A stretch of 34,195 bases of DNA from Desulfobacterales bacterium (GCA_022360815.1 JAKSCC010000221.1:1-34195), one strand, 5' to 3'. Positions 7,970 to 16,550 are shown, counted from the first letter of the stretch. Numbers and translations are program-made. The notes: generated from the letters alone by a model not told the origin.

Positions 7970-9412
7970 CTACAGGGTGCCGCTCATCTTTTTGAGCTGT
8001 TCCATAATCATGTTGGTCACTGCCTGAACATCCACACCATCTCCGCAGGAGGCACCGGTGCATGTCGCCTCTTCATCCAGACCGTAGGCCATACGTCGAA
8101 TGTTGAAGAGCTGATGGGGGCCAACGTTTTCAGAAGTGGCACTGCCGCCAACGGTTCCGCATCCCAGAGTAAAGGAGGGAGCCATGCTGGTGGAGATGCC
8201 CACAGCACCCTGAGTGGTGGGGGTGTTGACAAGGAAACGAGAGACAGGCTTTTTCAGCGCGAACTCACGAATCACGGTCTCGTTGTTGGAGTGGATACCC
8301 ATGGAGTGACCCAGGCCACCGTTGTGGAGGAGTTTGTAGCAGAGCTCACACGCCTCCTGCCAATCGTTGACGGTGTAAAAACCGAGAAGAGCGGTGAGCT
8401 TCTCTTTGGAGAAGGGGAATTTGGGTCCCACGCCCTCTTCTTCAGCCACCAGCATGGTGGTGCCGGCAGGAATCTCGATGCCGGCGATCTTGGCGATATC
8501 CGCTGCGCAACGTCCCACAATAGCAGGGTTCATGGAGCCGTTGGGACGCTCCATTACCTTCTTCACTTTGGCGAGCTTCTCGCCTTCGAGAAAATAGCCG
8601 CCCTGAGCAATAAGAGACGCCTTGACCTTGTCTGCAATGCAGGCTTCGGTGACAATGGCCTGCTCAGAAGCACACACAGTACCGTTGTCAAAGGTTTTGG
8701 AGGCAAGGATCTTCTTGATGGCCACATCCACATCGGCGCTTCGCTCGATAAAGGCGGGCACGTTGCCGGAGCCCACACCCAGAGCAGGGGTGCCGGAGCT
8801 GTACGCCGCTTTCACCATGGCGTTTCCGCCGGTGGCCAGAATCATATCGGTGATCTTCATGAGCTCATCGGTTCCCTGCATGGTGGGAACGCTGATGCAG
8901 CCCACGAGCTCTTCCGGCAGCTCAAGGGCCTTGAGCACCCCTTTGATTACATTGACTGTGGCGGTGATGCACTTGAGCGCGCTGGGGTGGGGAGAAAAGA
9001 CGATGGCATTGCCGCTCTTAAGAGAGATGATCGCCTTGTAAAAAGTGGTGGAGGTGGGGTTGGTGGAGGGGAGAAGACCTGCAATCACGCCCATGGGAGC
9101 GGCGATCTCAACCATCTTCCTCTCTTTGTCCTCATTCAAGATACCGATGGTCTTCATGCCCCGGTAGTACTCCACGAGTTTCTCAGTGGCCTGAATGTTC
9201 TTGAGCTTCTTATCTTCCCACTTACCGAACCCGGTCTCTTCGTTGGCCATTTTGCCAAGCTCTTCAGCCATCTCTTTGCCCACTTTGGCAATGGCTTCCA
9301 CCAAAGCATCCACACGCTCCTGACCGGCATTGGCAAGGGTAGGCTGAGCTGCACGTGCTGCACGTACAAGCGCTCGGGTTTCCTGAATGGAGAGTAAGTC
9401 CTTATCTACCAT
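7970..9412 (-). CDS. cutF: CoA-acylating acetaldehyde dehydrogenase
   Basis: A 480-residue PduP/EutE-type aldehyde dehydrogenase that oxidises acetaldehyde to acetyl-CoA with NAD+ inside the compartment. The catalytic cysteine is Cys247 in TFDNGTVCASEQA. LLPSTNPTSTTFYKAI (113-128) and the GSGNVPAFIE segment (214-223) are typical of the acylating subgroup. The last 20 residues (VDVQAVTNMIMEQLKKM) form an amphipathic helix after a Gly/Ala/Cys-rich linker and look like a C-terminal encapsulation peptide. ATG with GAGAGG upstream. A Cys-less paralog sits second in the operon (14148-15617), so this copy is the likely active enzyme. Confidence 0.93.
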   Translation of the reverse strand: MVDKDLLSIQETRALVRAARAAQPTLANAGQERVDALVEAIAKVGKEMAEELGKMANEETGFGKWEDKKLKNIQATEKLVEYYRGMKTIGILNEDKERKMVEIAAPMGVIAGLLPSTNPTSTTFYKAIISLKSGNAIVFSPHPSALKCITATVNVIKGVLKALELPEELVGCISVPTMQGTDELMKITDMILATGGNAMVKAAYSSGTPALGVGSGNVPAFIERSADVDVAIKKILASKTFDNGTVCASEQAIVTEACIADKVKASLIAQGGYFLEGEKLAKVKKVMERPNGSMNPAIVGRCAADIAKIAGIEIPAGTTMLVAEEEGVGPKFPFSKEKLTALLGFYTVNDWQEACELCYKLLHNGGLGHSMGIHSNNETVIREFALKKPVSRFLVNTPTTQGAVGISTSMAPSFTLGCGTVGGSATSENVGPHQLFNIRRMAYGLDEEATCTGASCGDGVDVQAVTNMIMEQLKKMSGTL

Positions 9413-9445
9413 CTATGTATCCTCTCTTCTAATACTCGTCTTCTA

Positions 9446-10033
9446 TTATTTCTGCTCAAGTGACGCCATATACTGCGCAAACGCTTCGAGCAATTCGCTC
9501 TTCTTGGCATACTTAATCTCACCTCTGGTAATACCAAAGGTGGGAAGCTGCCGCGCAAGGCGTCGCAATTTTGTTACTTTCATCTTCTTCAGCTCAGAGA
9601 GCTCAAGGCTGAGCCCTTCTAAAGCCTCTTCGGAGGCTGAATCTGTCGTCCCGCTATCCTCCTTTTCAGGAAGCCTTTCGCCGGGCTCTTCAGAAGTCGT
9701 CTCCAAAACAATTTCAGGCTCACAAGCTGAAGGAGCCGGGACCCACTTGGGCGTTTTCCCCTCCTCCAGCAAAATGCCCTCAAGGCCTTCGGCAGTCCGC
9801 GCAATCACCGTCACCGACCGAAGTTCCCCAATGCGAGAGGCAGCCTGGCTTCCGGCATCCACCGACGCCTTTACCGCGGCCACATCTCCCTTCATCAAGA
9901 TGGAGACAAGCCCGCCTCCCACAGCCTGGGAGCCGATCAGAGAGACCTCGGCGGTCTTCACCGCCACGTCTGCCGCCTCCACCGAAGGGACAAGCCCTAC
10001 GGTTTCGATGATGCCTAATGCTTTGCCGTTCAT
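9446..10033 (-). CDS. BMC-H shell protein with C-terminal Rho_N/SAP-like extension
   Basis: A 195-residue protein. Residues 4-90 are a single BMC domain with a Gly40 pore residue (AVGGGL). Residues about 95-145 are an acidic, Ser/Glu-rich linker. Residues about 146-195 (starting LSELKKMKVTKLRRLAR) resemble the small helix-extended-helix Rho_N/SAP fold, which often binds nucleic acid. PduK and similar shell proteins have C-terminal extensions, but theirs usually carry cysteines, and this one does not. I chose ATG 10033 over an upstream frame start at 10054 because AAGGAGG precedes it. It immediately follows the EutQ-N-like gene. The extension may bind cargo, protein or nucleic acid, and its side of the shell is unknown. 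Confidence 0.87.
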   Translation of the reverse strand: MNGKALGIIETVGLVPSVEAADVAVKTAEVSLIGSQAVGGGLVSILMKGDVAAVKASVDAGSQAASRIGELRSVTVIARTAEGLEGILLEEGKTPKWVPAPSACEPEIVLETTSEEPGERLPEKEDSGTTDSASEEALEGLSLELSELKKMKVTKLRRLARQLPTFGITRGEIKYAKKSELLEAFAQYMASLEQK

Positions 10034-10050
10034 CTTGGCCTCCTTGGGTT

Positions 10051-10341
10051 TCACCTGGACAGAAGGTGAGCCACACCCTTAAGCATGCCGTTGTCCAGCA
10101 TGGTCTTCAGGGCTGTGTAGACCAGCTCACCGCTGATCTCATCGTCTGCGGGGGCTTCAGCCGCCTTGCTCTTGCAAGCGGTGCACTCGGCTTCTGTTTT
10201 GCCTTCGCACACTTCAAGACCGGCATCTCTTGCTGCATCCCGAGCAGAGGGAGTCAAAATCTGACCCGGGAAGACACAAAGGGTGGTATCCCCCTGTTTG
10301 ATGCACTTTTCCACGTCATCAGCACAAATAATCTTCTTCAT
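10051..10341 (-). CDS. EutQ N-terminal-domain-like small BMC protein
   Basis: A 96-residue protein starting MKKIICADDVEKCIKQG with PGQILTPSARDAARDAGLEV at about 25-44. This pattern matches the N-terminal domain of EutQ (which starts MKKLITANDI and has ITPEAREVAELLGF). It is also like the N-terminus of the EutT-like protein in this operon. A C-x-x-C (AECTAC, about 53-56) follows. The C-terminal third is helical. With the cupin at 3613-4077 it could make up a two-part EutQ. The gene lies between cutD and the extended shell gene. ATG is preceded by GGAGG (CAAAAACGGATGAAAGGAGG side). Function is not established. Confidence 0.72.
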   Translation of the reverse strand: MKKIICADDVEKCIKQGDTTLCVFPGQILTPSARDAARDAGLEVCEGKTEAECTACKSKAAEAPADDEISGELVYTALKTMLDNGMLKGVAHLLSR

Positions 10342-10386
10342 GCCTCAGACCTCCTTTCATCCGTTTTTGTATCCATGCGTTTCAGA

Positions 10387-11316
10387 TCAGTGCCTCACCA
10401 CAGTCACCGGAAAATCATGGGACGCCATCCACCCTTCGATGCGATCCAGATCTGCCTCGGAAAGGCTTGGATCGCCTTCGATGGGATACTCCCACCCCAG
10501 CTGGCGGTACTTGTTTACACCCAGCTTGTGGTAGGGAAGCAAATCGATCCCCTTAAAATTCCGATATCCCTTAAAAGGCTTCAGAAACGCCAGAAGCTCT
10601 GTTAACTCCTTCTGGCTGTCGTTGATGCCCTTCAAAAGCGGAAGTCTCACCTGCACGTTGTGGCGATTCTCAAGAAGCAGGGTCAGGTTCTTTAAAATTC
10701 GCTCGTTGCGCACACCGGTCAGCTGGTGATGACGATCTGAATCCATATGCTTCAGGTCAAAGAGAAAAAGATCCGTAAACTCGGCCACCTTCAAAAGGGC
10801 TTCCGGCTTTGCATACCCACAGGTCTCAATGGCGGTGTTGATGCCCCTTTGCTTGCAAACCATCAAAAGAGCGGCCGCAGCTTCGGGCTGCATCAAGGCC
10901 TCTCCGCCACCCAGAGTCAGGCCACCTCCGGACATTTCGTAGAAGGAGCGATCTTCTTCCACCACCTCCATGAGCTCGGAGATGGTTTTTACCTCTCCCA
11001 CCACCGACAAGGCCTTCTGAAGACAGGCCGACTCGCATGCCCGGCATCCGATGCAGGTGGAGCCCTCTGCAAACTCGTGAAGTCCGCTGGCCGAAAGGCG
11101 GTGCACCCCCGAAGGGCAAACCTCAACGCAGGCTCCGCAATTCACGCACTGACTCTCTTTAAAGAGAACCTGGAATCCTTTTTTCTGGCTTTCAGGGTTG
11201 GAGCACCACTTGCAACGCAAGGGGCACCCCTTGAAAAAGACGATGGTCCGGACGCCGGGGCCGTCATACATGTTGTACTTCTGGATGTTGAATATCTTGG
11301 CTTTACGTTCAATCAT
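10387..11316 (-). CDS. cutD: Choline TMA-lyase activating enzyme (radical SAM)
   Basis: A 309-residue radical-SAM glycyl-radical-enzyme activase. Using a [4Fe-4S] cluster and S-adenosylmethionine it installs the radical on Gly820 of CutC. The cluster motif is FKGCPLRCKWCSNPE near residues 28-42. A ferredoxin-like insert with two further Cys clusters follows (CVNCGACVEVCP and CIGCRACESAC, about 58-100). YNMYDGPGVRT just before the motif is typical of this family. I chose ATG 11316, which begins MIERKAKIFNIQKYN like known CutD proteins. An ATG at 11409 is possible but would start within the foot of a hairpin and add a tail that I do not recognise. Directly downstream of cutC. Confidence 0.94.
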   Translation of the reverse strand: MIERKAKIFNIQKYNMYDGPGVRTIVFFKGCPLRCKWCSNPESQKKGFQVLFKESQCVNCGACVEVCPSGVHRLSASGLHEFAEGSTCIGCRACESACLQKALSVVGEVKTISELMEVVEEDRSFYEMSGGGLTLGGGEALMQPEAAAALLMVCKQRGINTAIETCGYAKPEALLKVAEFTDLFLFDLKHMDSDRHHQLTGVRNERILKNLTLLLENRHNVQVRLPLLKGINDSQKELTELLAFLKPFKGYRNFKGIDLLPYHKLGVNKYRQLGWEYPIEGDPSLSEADLDRIEGWMASHDFPVTVVRH

Positions 11317-11419
11317 GCTGCTGCTCGCCAGGTGTATGTTGAGGCGCCGCAAAAAAGTCTGAAAATCACTTGGATCCATCGACTTTTGTGCGAAACCATC
11401 TTTTTTCATTTTGGTCAAA

Positions 11420-11448
11420 GGTGGCGCACCATGGGTTGGCCCGCCACC
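11420..11448 (-). other. Hairpin between cutC and cutD
   Basis: GGTGGCG (11420-11426) pairs with CGCCACC (11442-11448), with further pairing possible in the loop. On the minus strand a short TTTG follows. It lies 31 bases after the cutC stop and could partly terminate transcription or protect the cutC 3' end, so that the lyase is made in excess of its activase. Confidence 0.6.
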
Positions 11449-11478
11449 CGTCTAACCATCCCCTTTCAGACCAAAAAC

Positions 11479-14040
11479 CTACTGGTTACGGCAGGTCTCT
11501 TCGGTAAACCCGTGGAGCATGGTTCGACTGATGATCTCGTCCTGTACATCTTTGCAGAGCTCCACAAAGAAGGCGCTGTAGCCGGCCACGCGAACCACGA
11601 GGTCGCGATATTTTTCAGGGTTCTTCTGGGCATCCAAAAGGGTTTTGTTGTCCAGGTAGTTGAACTGCATCTCACCGTTGCCCAGCATACAGGCGGTACG
11701 AATCAGGGTGATGACACCGTTCTCGCCTTCAGGGGTGTCCAGCAGACCGCTCATCAGCTTAAAGTTATGAACCATGCCGATGTTCATGCAGTCGTTGGCC
11801 ATTTTTGAAACGGATTTGATAACGGCTGTGGGGCCGCGGAAGTCCGCACCCTGAGTGGGGCTGATACCGTCGGACAGAGGCATCCACGCATCACGGCCGT
11901 TGGCCGAAGCCCCCAAAAGCTGTCCAAAAGGCGTGTTGTTGGAGATAGAAAGCGTTCCGTGGCTCAAAACCGAGTAGAGGGTCTTGTACTTTCTGTGCTC
12001 CTGCTCGGTGAAGCTGATCAGGTCGGCTGCAATGAGGTCGGCGTAGTCGTCGTCATTGCCGTACTTGGGTGCGGCAAGACAGTCGGCTTTGATCTGATCA
12101 AAGCCTTTAAACTCAGCCTTCAGAGCTTCGTTGAGCTCTTGAAGGGTGTACTTCTTGTCCTCATAAACCAGCTTTTTGATGGCAGCCATAGAGTCGGCGT
12201 GGGTCGCAAGACCACTCCAGATCACGCCGGGGCCAAAGTTGTACATGGCACCACCGGCAGAGACGTCTTTGCCGGAATCCATGCACCCCTCATACATCAT
12301 GGACATAAGAGGCTTGGGCGCCAGATCACGGTGAATACGCTGTGAGATAACAGTGCCCACGCTGGACCACTTGGTCACGTGCTTGATCATCTCTTTAACG
12401 GCTTCATCGAACTTCTCGTAGGTGTCGTACTGATTGAGATCACCGAAGTCGGGGCACACCTTTTTTTCGTACCAGAGGGGCACACCGTGGTTGAGAACCA
12501 GCTCAATGCAAATGGGCCACTGGGTGTAAGCCGTAGAGGTCCATTGGTAGAGGCGACCGGCCTTCTGGGGCTCCACGCAACCCATGAGGCAGTAATCGCG
12601 GGAATCTTCGATGGTGCAGCCCTTGGCAAGCATCATCTTGATGTGGGTGTCGTCAAAGTGAATGGCGGGAAAGCCCATGCCCGAACGAATCACGTCCACA
12701 ATCTTTTTGAGGTACTTGTGGGGCGACTTGTTGTGCACACGGGTGGCCAGTGAAGGCTGGTAAACACGCACGTGACGCACGGCATCCATGAGCAGATAGG
12801 TGAGATCGTTGGTGGCATCGATGCCATCACGTGTGACACCACCCACGCACATGTTGACGAAGGGCTGGTAGCCAGCAAAAAACTTGGAAGCGTCTTCGCT
12901 GGTGAGCCACATCATCTCGGACATCTTGATGAGCATACAGCCAGCCAGGTCAAAGGCCTCGTAGTCGCTCAGACGACCGGCATCCATGTCGGCCTTGAAG
13001 AAGGGGTACATGTACTGGTCCACTCGGCCGATGGACATGCCGGTCTGGTTCTCTTCCACCACAAGAAGAGACTCCACGGTCCAAACCGCCTGAATGGCTT
13101 CCCAGAAGGTTTCGGGCTTGTGAGCGGGAACGCGGGCGTTCACCTCGGAGATCCTGAGAAGCTCGGCTTTTCTCTGGGGGTTGCTCTCTTTGGCAGCCAG
13201 CTCGGCAGCGTACGCTGAAAGGCGCTTGGCGTAGATCATCACGCCTTCGGCGGTCATGATCTGGGCTTTGTAGAAGTAGATCTTGTCGAAATCTTCAGGG
13301 TTCTCGTAATCGAGCTCAGCCAGCTTCTCCTCGGCCTCTTTGATGATATCCAGCATGCCTTTTTTCATGAGGATCACATCGTAGCCGGGGTTGGAGTCGC
13401 CACCACCGTTTACCGCGTGGTAAGAGCAATCGGTGACATAAGACTCTCCGGAGATCTCCCACATGCCGGCTTCGCGGTACTGCTGCTCGCAGAACTCGTC
13501 CACGGACTGACCTTCCCAAAAGGGGAAGATCTCCTCTTTCATGATCTTCTTGTCCTCTTCGGAGATGAAGAAGGGATCCTGAGCACGGGTGGACATGGTG
13601 TCCAGCTCGTCACGAACCCAACGCCAGGCGATATCGGGAGAAAAGGCACCGGCACGGGGGGCACCGCAGGGAGAGCCGACAATGAGTTCGCCGTCCTGAA
13701 TCACCAGGGGTGCGGTCTCGCAGCAGCGCTTGAAGCTCATGCCACGGAGAATCGCCTTGGGAAGCCCGGGATTCTCTTTGGCAATCTGAGTCATTATTTT
13801 GGCGCGGTGGATGGTGAGGGTGGGCACCTGCTTGAGAAAGTTCTCTCTCAAGGCCACGTGACGCTCGGTGGGGCCATCGGGGATGCCGGGGCCGTGGGTG
13901 GTGGCCAGAGAAGGGCTGGTGGTGTTCATGGCGATCTCATCTGAGATCCCTTCGAACATACGCTTAAGAGATGCCCGCTCTTCAGGGCTCAGGTTTTTTG
14001 TCGCTTCTGCAAGCTTATTTGAAAATTCACGAAGATCCAA
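11479..14040 (-). CDS. cutC: Choline trimethylamine-lyase, glycyl radical enzyme (type I)
   Basis: An 853-residue glycyl radical enzyme that cleaves choline to trimethylamine and acetaldehyde. The radical site is Gly820 in RVAGYSAFF. The catalytic pair is Cys488 and Glu490 in MGCVEP. With an offset of one from Desulfovibrio alaskensis CutC, all choline-pocket residues are present: Tyr207, Asp215, Phe394, Thr501 and Tyr505. This argues for choline rather than isethionate or diols. The length matches type I CutC, without the long N-terminal extension of enterobacterial type II. The start appears to be TTG (14038-14040), placed seven bases after GGGAGG, and [17 protein letters not shown] matches family N-termini. 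The N-terminal helix may target the enzyme to the compartment. Confidence 0.97.
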   Translation of the reverse strand: MDLREFSNKLAEATKNLSPEERASLKRMFEGISDEIAMNTTSPSLATTHGPGIPDGPTERHVALRENFLKQVPTLTIHRAKIMTQIAKENPGLPKAILRGMSFKRCCETAPLVIQDGELIVGSPCGAPRAGAFSPDIAWRWVRDELDTMSTRAQDPFFISEEDKKIMKEEIFPFWEGQSVDEFCEQQYREAGMWEISGESYVTDCSYHAVNGGGDSNPGYDVILMKKGMLDIIKEAEEKLAELDYENPEDFDKIYFYKAQIMTAEGVMIYAKRLSAYAAELAAKESNPQRKAELLRISEVNARVPAHKPETFWEAIQAVWTVESLLVVEENQTGMSIGRVDQYMYPFFKADMDAGRLSDYEAFDLAGCMLIKMSEMMWLTSEDASKFFAGYQPFVNMCVGGVTRDGIDATNDLTYLLMDAVRHVRVYQPSLATRVHNKSPHKYLKKIVDVIRSGMGFPAIHFDDTHIKMMLAKGCTIEDSRDYCLMGCVEPQKAGRLYQWTSTAYTQWPICIELVLNHGVPLWYEKKVCPDFGDLNQYDTYEKFDEAVKEMIKHVTKWSSVGTVISQRIHRDLAPKPLMSMMYEGCMDSGKDVSAGGAMYNFGPGVIWSGLATHADSMAAIKKLVYEDKKYTLQELNEALKAEFKGFDQIKADCLAAPKYGNDDDYADLIAADLISFTEQEHRKYKTLYSVLSHGTLSISNNTPFGQLLGASANGRDAWMPLSDGISPTQGADFRGPTAVIKSVSKMANDCMNIGMVHNFKLMSGLLDTPEGENGVITLIRTACMLGNGEMQFNYLDNKTLLDAQKNPEKYRDLVVRVAGYSAFFVELCKDVQDEIISRTMLHGFTEETCRNQ

Positions 14041-14147
14041 AGGTATACCTCCCTAACTGATCGTCTATCTGGTCTTGACGGCTTCTCACTTTCAGATGCA
14101 GAGCCAAAAAGTCCCCCGCCAAGGCGTCACACATTTATCTGTAAAAA

Positions 14148-15617
14148 TTACTCAATTGCTTTTATCGCCTGCTTCAGCATACGACGCAGGGCTTCAAGAT
14201 CGTCGGAGCTGCTCGTCCGGCAGTCTTCCGACACGGGTGTCGTCTCACGCCCCAAGAAAGAGGCATCGCGCACGCCATATCCCACCTTGCGTGTGTAGAT
14301 GAGATTCAGGGGTGAAACATTGTCTGCTGTAATTCCCTCTCCTGCGGACCCGCTTCCCAGAGTCATGGAGGGAAAAAGATGGGTGGTGGCCCCCATGCCG
14401 CCAAAGGTGGCCGGAGTGTTCACCAGAACACGGCCCACCGGTTTTTTAAGGGCGAACTGACGAATCACCTCTTCATCTTTGGAGTGGATGGAGAGGGTGT
14501 GGCCGTTTCTCTCGCTCAAAAGAAGCTCAATGCACTTTTCGCAGGCGTGCATCCAGTCTTCTTCCACGTAGAAGGTAAGCACCGGACAGAGCATCTCCCG
14601 GCAATAAGGGTCCGACTCAGAAACATAGCGCCGCTCAGCCACCAGAAGTTTGACACCAGAGGGTGCTTGAATGCCTGCCATCTGGGCAATTTCCTGCGCA
14701 GAGGCTCCCACCATCTGGGCGTTGAGCTTTCCTCCTGAAAGAAAAAGCATGCGAGCAAGGGCAAGGGACTCCTCCTCACTCATGAAGTAGGCCCCCTGGC
14801 GCGCCATCTCCTTTTTCACTTCATTGGCAATGCAGCCGTCCACCACCACAGATTGCTCGGCAGAGGCAACGGCCCCGTTGTCAAAGCCTTTACTTGAGAT
14901 GATATCGCTTACCGCCTGGCTGATGTCCGCACTGCGTTCAATAAAAGCCGGGCCATTGCCTGTCCCTCCGTAGATAACGGGCTTTCCAGCGGCATAGGCT
15001 GCCTGAAGCATCGCTGGCACACCGGTGTTCATAATCAGGGAGATCGCACCGTGTTCCATCAGCTCCTGGGTACCGCCCTTGGCCACGGTGTGCAGATACC
15101 CCAAACACCCTTGAGGCAGTCCGGCGTTTTCGGCCGCTTCAATCATGATATCCAGAAGCTTGCCCATGGTTTTTCTGGCCCTGGGGTGGGGAGAAAAGAG
15201 AATGGCGTTTCCCGACTTAATCGCAATCAGGGTCTTGTAGAGCGTGGTGGAGACCGGACTGGTCGAGGGACAAAGGGCCGCAATCACCCCCATGGGAACC
15301 CCCACATCCATCAGGCGCTTTTCGGAACTCTCACCGATAACACCCACGCATCGCATGCCCTTGAGTCGCTCAAGGCTGGTATCCAAAACAAAACGGCTCT
15401 TAATGCACTTGTCCTGCCACCTTCCGTAACCCGTTTCGTCACTGGAAAGGGTCGCAAGGTTCTGCACGTGGGGCTTCACGGCATCTGCCACGCACGCCAC
15501 GATGGAATCAAGCTTCTCCTGGGGAAAGGTGGCCAGCTGCTTCTGCGCCTCGGCCGCATTTTCTGCCAGAATTCGAGCCTCCTGAATGGAGAGCAGATCG
15601 CTGTCGATAATGGTCAT
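14148..15617 (-). CDS. Aldehyde dehydrogenase paralog lacking the catalytic cysteine
   Basis: A 489-residue protein of the same acylating aldehyde dehydrogenase family as 7970-9412, with the shared opening DLLSIQEAR and matching LCPSTSPVSTTLYKTL and GGTGNGPAFIE segments. The expected catalytic cysteine is replaced: the motif reads GFDNGAVASAEQS, with Ala251 encoded by GCC at 14865-14867. It therefore should not form the thioester intermediate. It is not otherwise broken. The C-terminus (DDLEALRRMLKQAIKAIE) looks like an encapsulation helix. I chose ATG 15617, preceded by AGGA and AAAGGAG. A GTG at 15665 abuts the upstream stop and is less family-like. It may be a structural or regulatory partner of CutC or CutF, or act on another substrate. 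Confidence 0.88.
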   Translation of the reverse strand: MTIIDSDLLSIQEARILAENAAEAQKQLATFPQEKLDSIVACVADAVKPHVQNLATLSSDETGYGRWQDKCIKSRFVLDTSLERLKGMRCVGVIGESSEKRLMDVGVPMGVIAALCPSTSPVSTTLYKTLIAIKSGNAILFSPHPRARKTMGKLLDIMIEAAENAGLPQGCLGYLHTVAKGGTQELMEHGAISLIMNTGVPAMLQAAYAAGKPVIYGGTGNGPAFIERSADISQAVSDIISSKGFDNGAVASAEQSVVVDGCIANEVKKEMARQGAYFMSEEESLALARMLFLSGGKLNAQMVGASAQEIAQMAGIQAPSGVKLLVAERRYVSESDPYCREMLCPVLTFYVEEDWMHACEKCIELLLSERNGHTLSIHSKDEEVIRQFALKKPVGRVLVNTPATFGGMGATTHLFPSMTLGSGSAGEGITADNVSPLNLIYTRKVGYGVRDASFLGRETTPVSEDCRTSSSDDLEALRRMLKQAIKAIE

Positions 15618-15665
15618 TTTCCTGCCATCTCCTTTTTCATGTTCATCGCCACATCCCAGCCGCAC

Positions 15666-16286
15666 TTAGGGGAGCAAATTGTCAATGGCATACTGGCCTG
15701 TAATCTTTGCCAGTGCCGGATGGGGTGTGGGGATCACGCAGGAGCTGTGAATTTCCGCCTCCATCTCTTTAACGGCCGTAATGCCTGCGGCAACCGCTGC
15801 TTTGCAGGCACCCACATCGCCGGAGACCAGCACAGAAATGTAGCCGGACGCGGTGTTTTCATAGCCAAGAAGCTCAACATCGGCGGCCTTTACCATGGCG
15901 TCGGCAGCCTCCAACGCAAAAACGATACCGAAGGTTTCGATCATCCCTAGGGCCCTTTGGGGAATTGTGGCCACCTGCTCTTCGGTGATCTGGGCGTCCA
16001 CATCGTGAACCGAAACGATGTCTCCCACCTCACGAATGGGGCGCGGCATGACATTTGAAGCTGTTAAAGGACCGATCTCTTTTGCAGCAGCAGCTCCTGC
16101 CTCAACAGAGGCTTTGACAGCGGCCACATCCCCTTTCACAAAGATGGTCACAAGGGTCGAGCCGATGTTTTCGTATGAGATAAGCTCCACATTGGCCGCC
16201 TTGAGCATCTGGTCGGCACCGTAAATGGCCGGGACCATCCCCGTGGTTTCAATGAGTCCTAACGCCTCTTCTCCGTGGTATCGCAT
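15666..16286 (-). CDS. Tandem-domain BMC-T shell protein, first gene of the operon
   Basis: A 206-residue shell protein with two BMC domains (about 8-90 and 112-200) joined by a longer, acidic linker. Both domains keep the canonical order and end in MPRPIRE and IPTPHPAL. The pore-side loops read ENIGSTLV and ENTASGYI, so the cysteine seen in the two other tandem shell proteins here is absent and no Fe-S cluster is expected. ATG with GGAGG upstream. It is the first gene downstream of the MerR-type promoter, in the position called cutA in some Cut clusters. I am not certain of that name match and leave the symbol empty. Confidence 0.9.
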   Translation of the reverse strand: MRYHGEEALGLIETTGMVPAIYGADQMLKAANVELISYENIGSTLVTIFVKGDVAAVKASVEAGAAAAKEIGPLTASNVMPRPIREVGDIVSVHDVDAQITEEQVATIPQRALGMIETFGIVFALEAADAMVKAADVELLGYENTASGYISVLVSGDVGACKAAVAAGITAVKEMEAEIHSSCVIPTPHPALAKITGQYAIDNLLP

Positions 16287-16364
16287 GAACCTCCCTTTCT
16301 TTCCCTATTCTTGCTGCTTCGTTCCTTTGGTTTTCCGATAAGGTTTGCCTTTTGCTTTGCCGCA

Positions 16365-16395
16365 CCTTAAGGCTTTCCCCATAGGGCAAGGTCAA
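16365..16395 (-). promoter_or_regulatory. MerR-type promoter of the choline BMC operon
   Basis: On the minus strand TTGACC (16390-16395) is followed by a 19-base spacer holding a CCC-TAT-GGGG dyad flanked by CTTG and AAAG, then a poor -10 (TTAAGG, 16365-16370). The -35 and spacer match those of the transporter promoter at 18094-18124. The long spacer with an internal dyad is typical of promoters that need a MerR activator. About 80 bases separate it from the first start codon. Confidence 0.68.
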
Positions 16396-16443
16396 TATTT
16401 TTTTTAAGCTTTGACGAAATTGGTCCGGCCAGTTTCACCAAGC

Positions 16444-16458
16444 TTCCCCTTAGGGGAG
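16444..16458. promoter_or_regulatory. Extra operator-like dyad upstream of the BMC promoter
   Basis: TTCCCCTTAGGGGAG is almost the same as the dyad inside the transporter promoter but has no suitable -35 and -10 beside it. Its centre lies about 71 bases upstream of the dyad in the BMC promoter. It may be a second MerR-protein site. The remaining sequence of the 16287-16645 gap holds this dyad, the promoter and the terminator at 16551-16589. Confidence 0.5.
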
Positions 16459-16550
16459 ACCAGGGCCAATCCCCTAACGATCGAAGCTGTTACAAGAAAA
16501 GATCCCACTTTTTTCAGGGCCATCTTTTACAATCGCTAAACATGCAAAAC

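Noticed and set aside
7931..9397. Long plus-strand frame of 488 codons
   Set aside because: Exact antisense shadow of the acylating aldehyde dehydrogenase, with no motifs of its own.
11479..14040. Isethionate sulfite-lyase, diol dehydratase or pyruvate formate-lyase as alternative to CutC
   Set aside because: All five choline-pocket residues and the type I CutC length are present, and the neighbours are choline-type.
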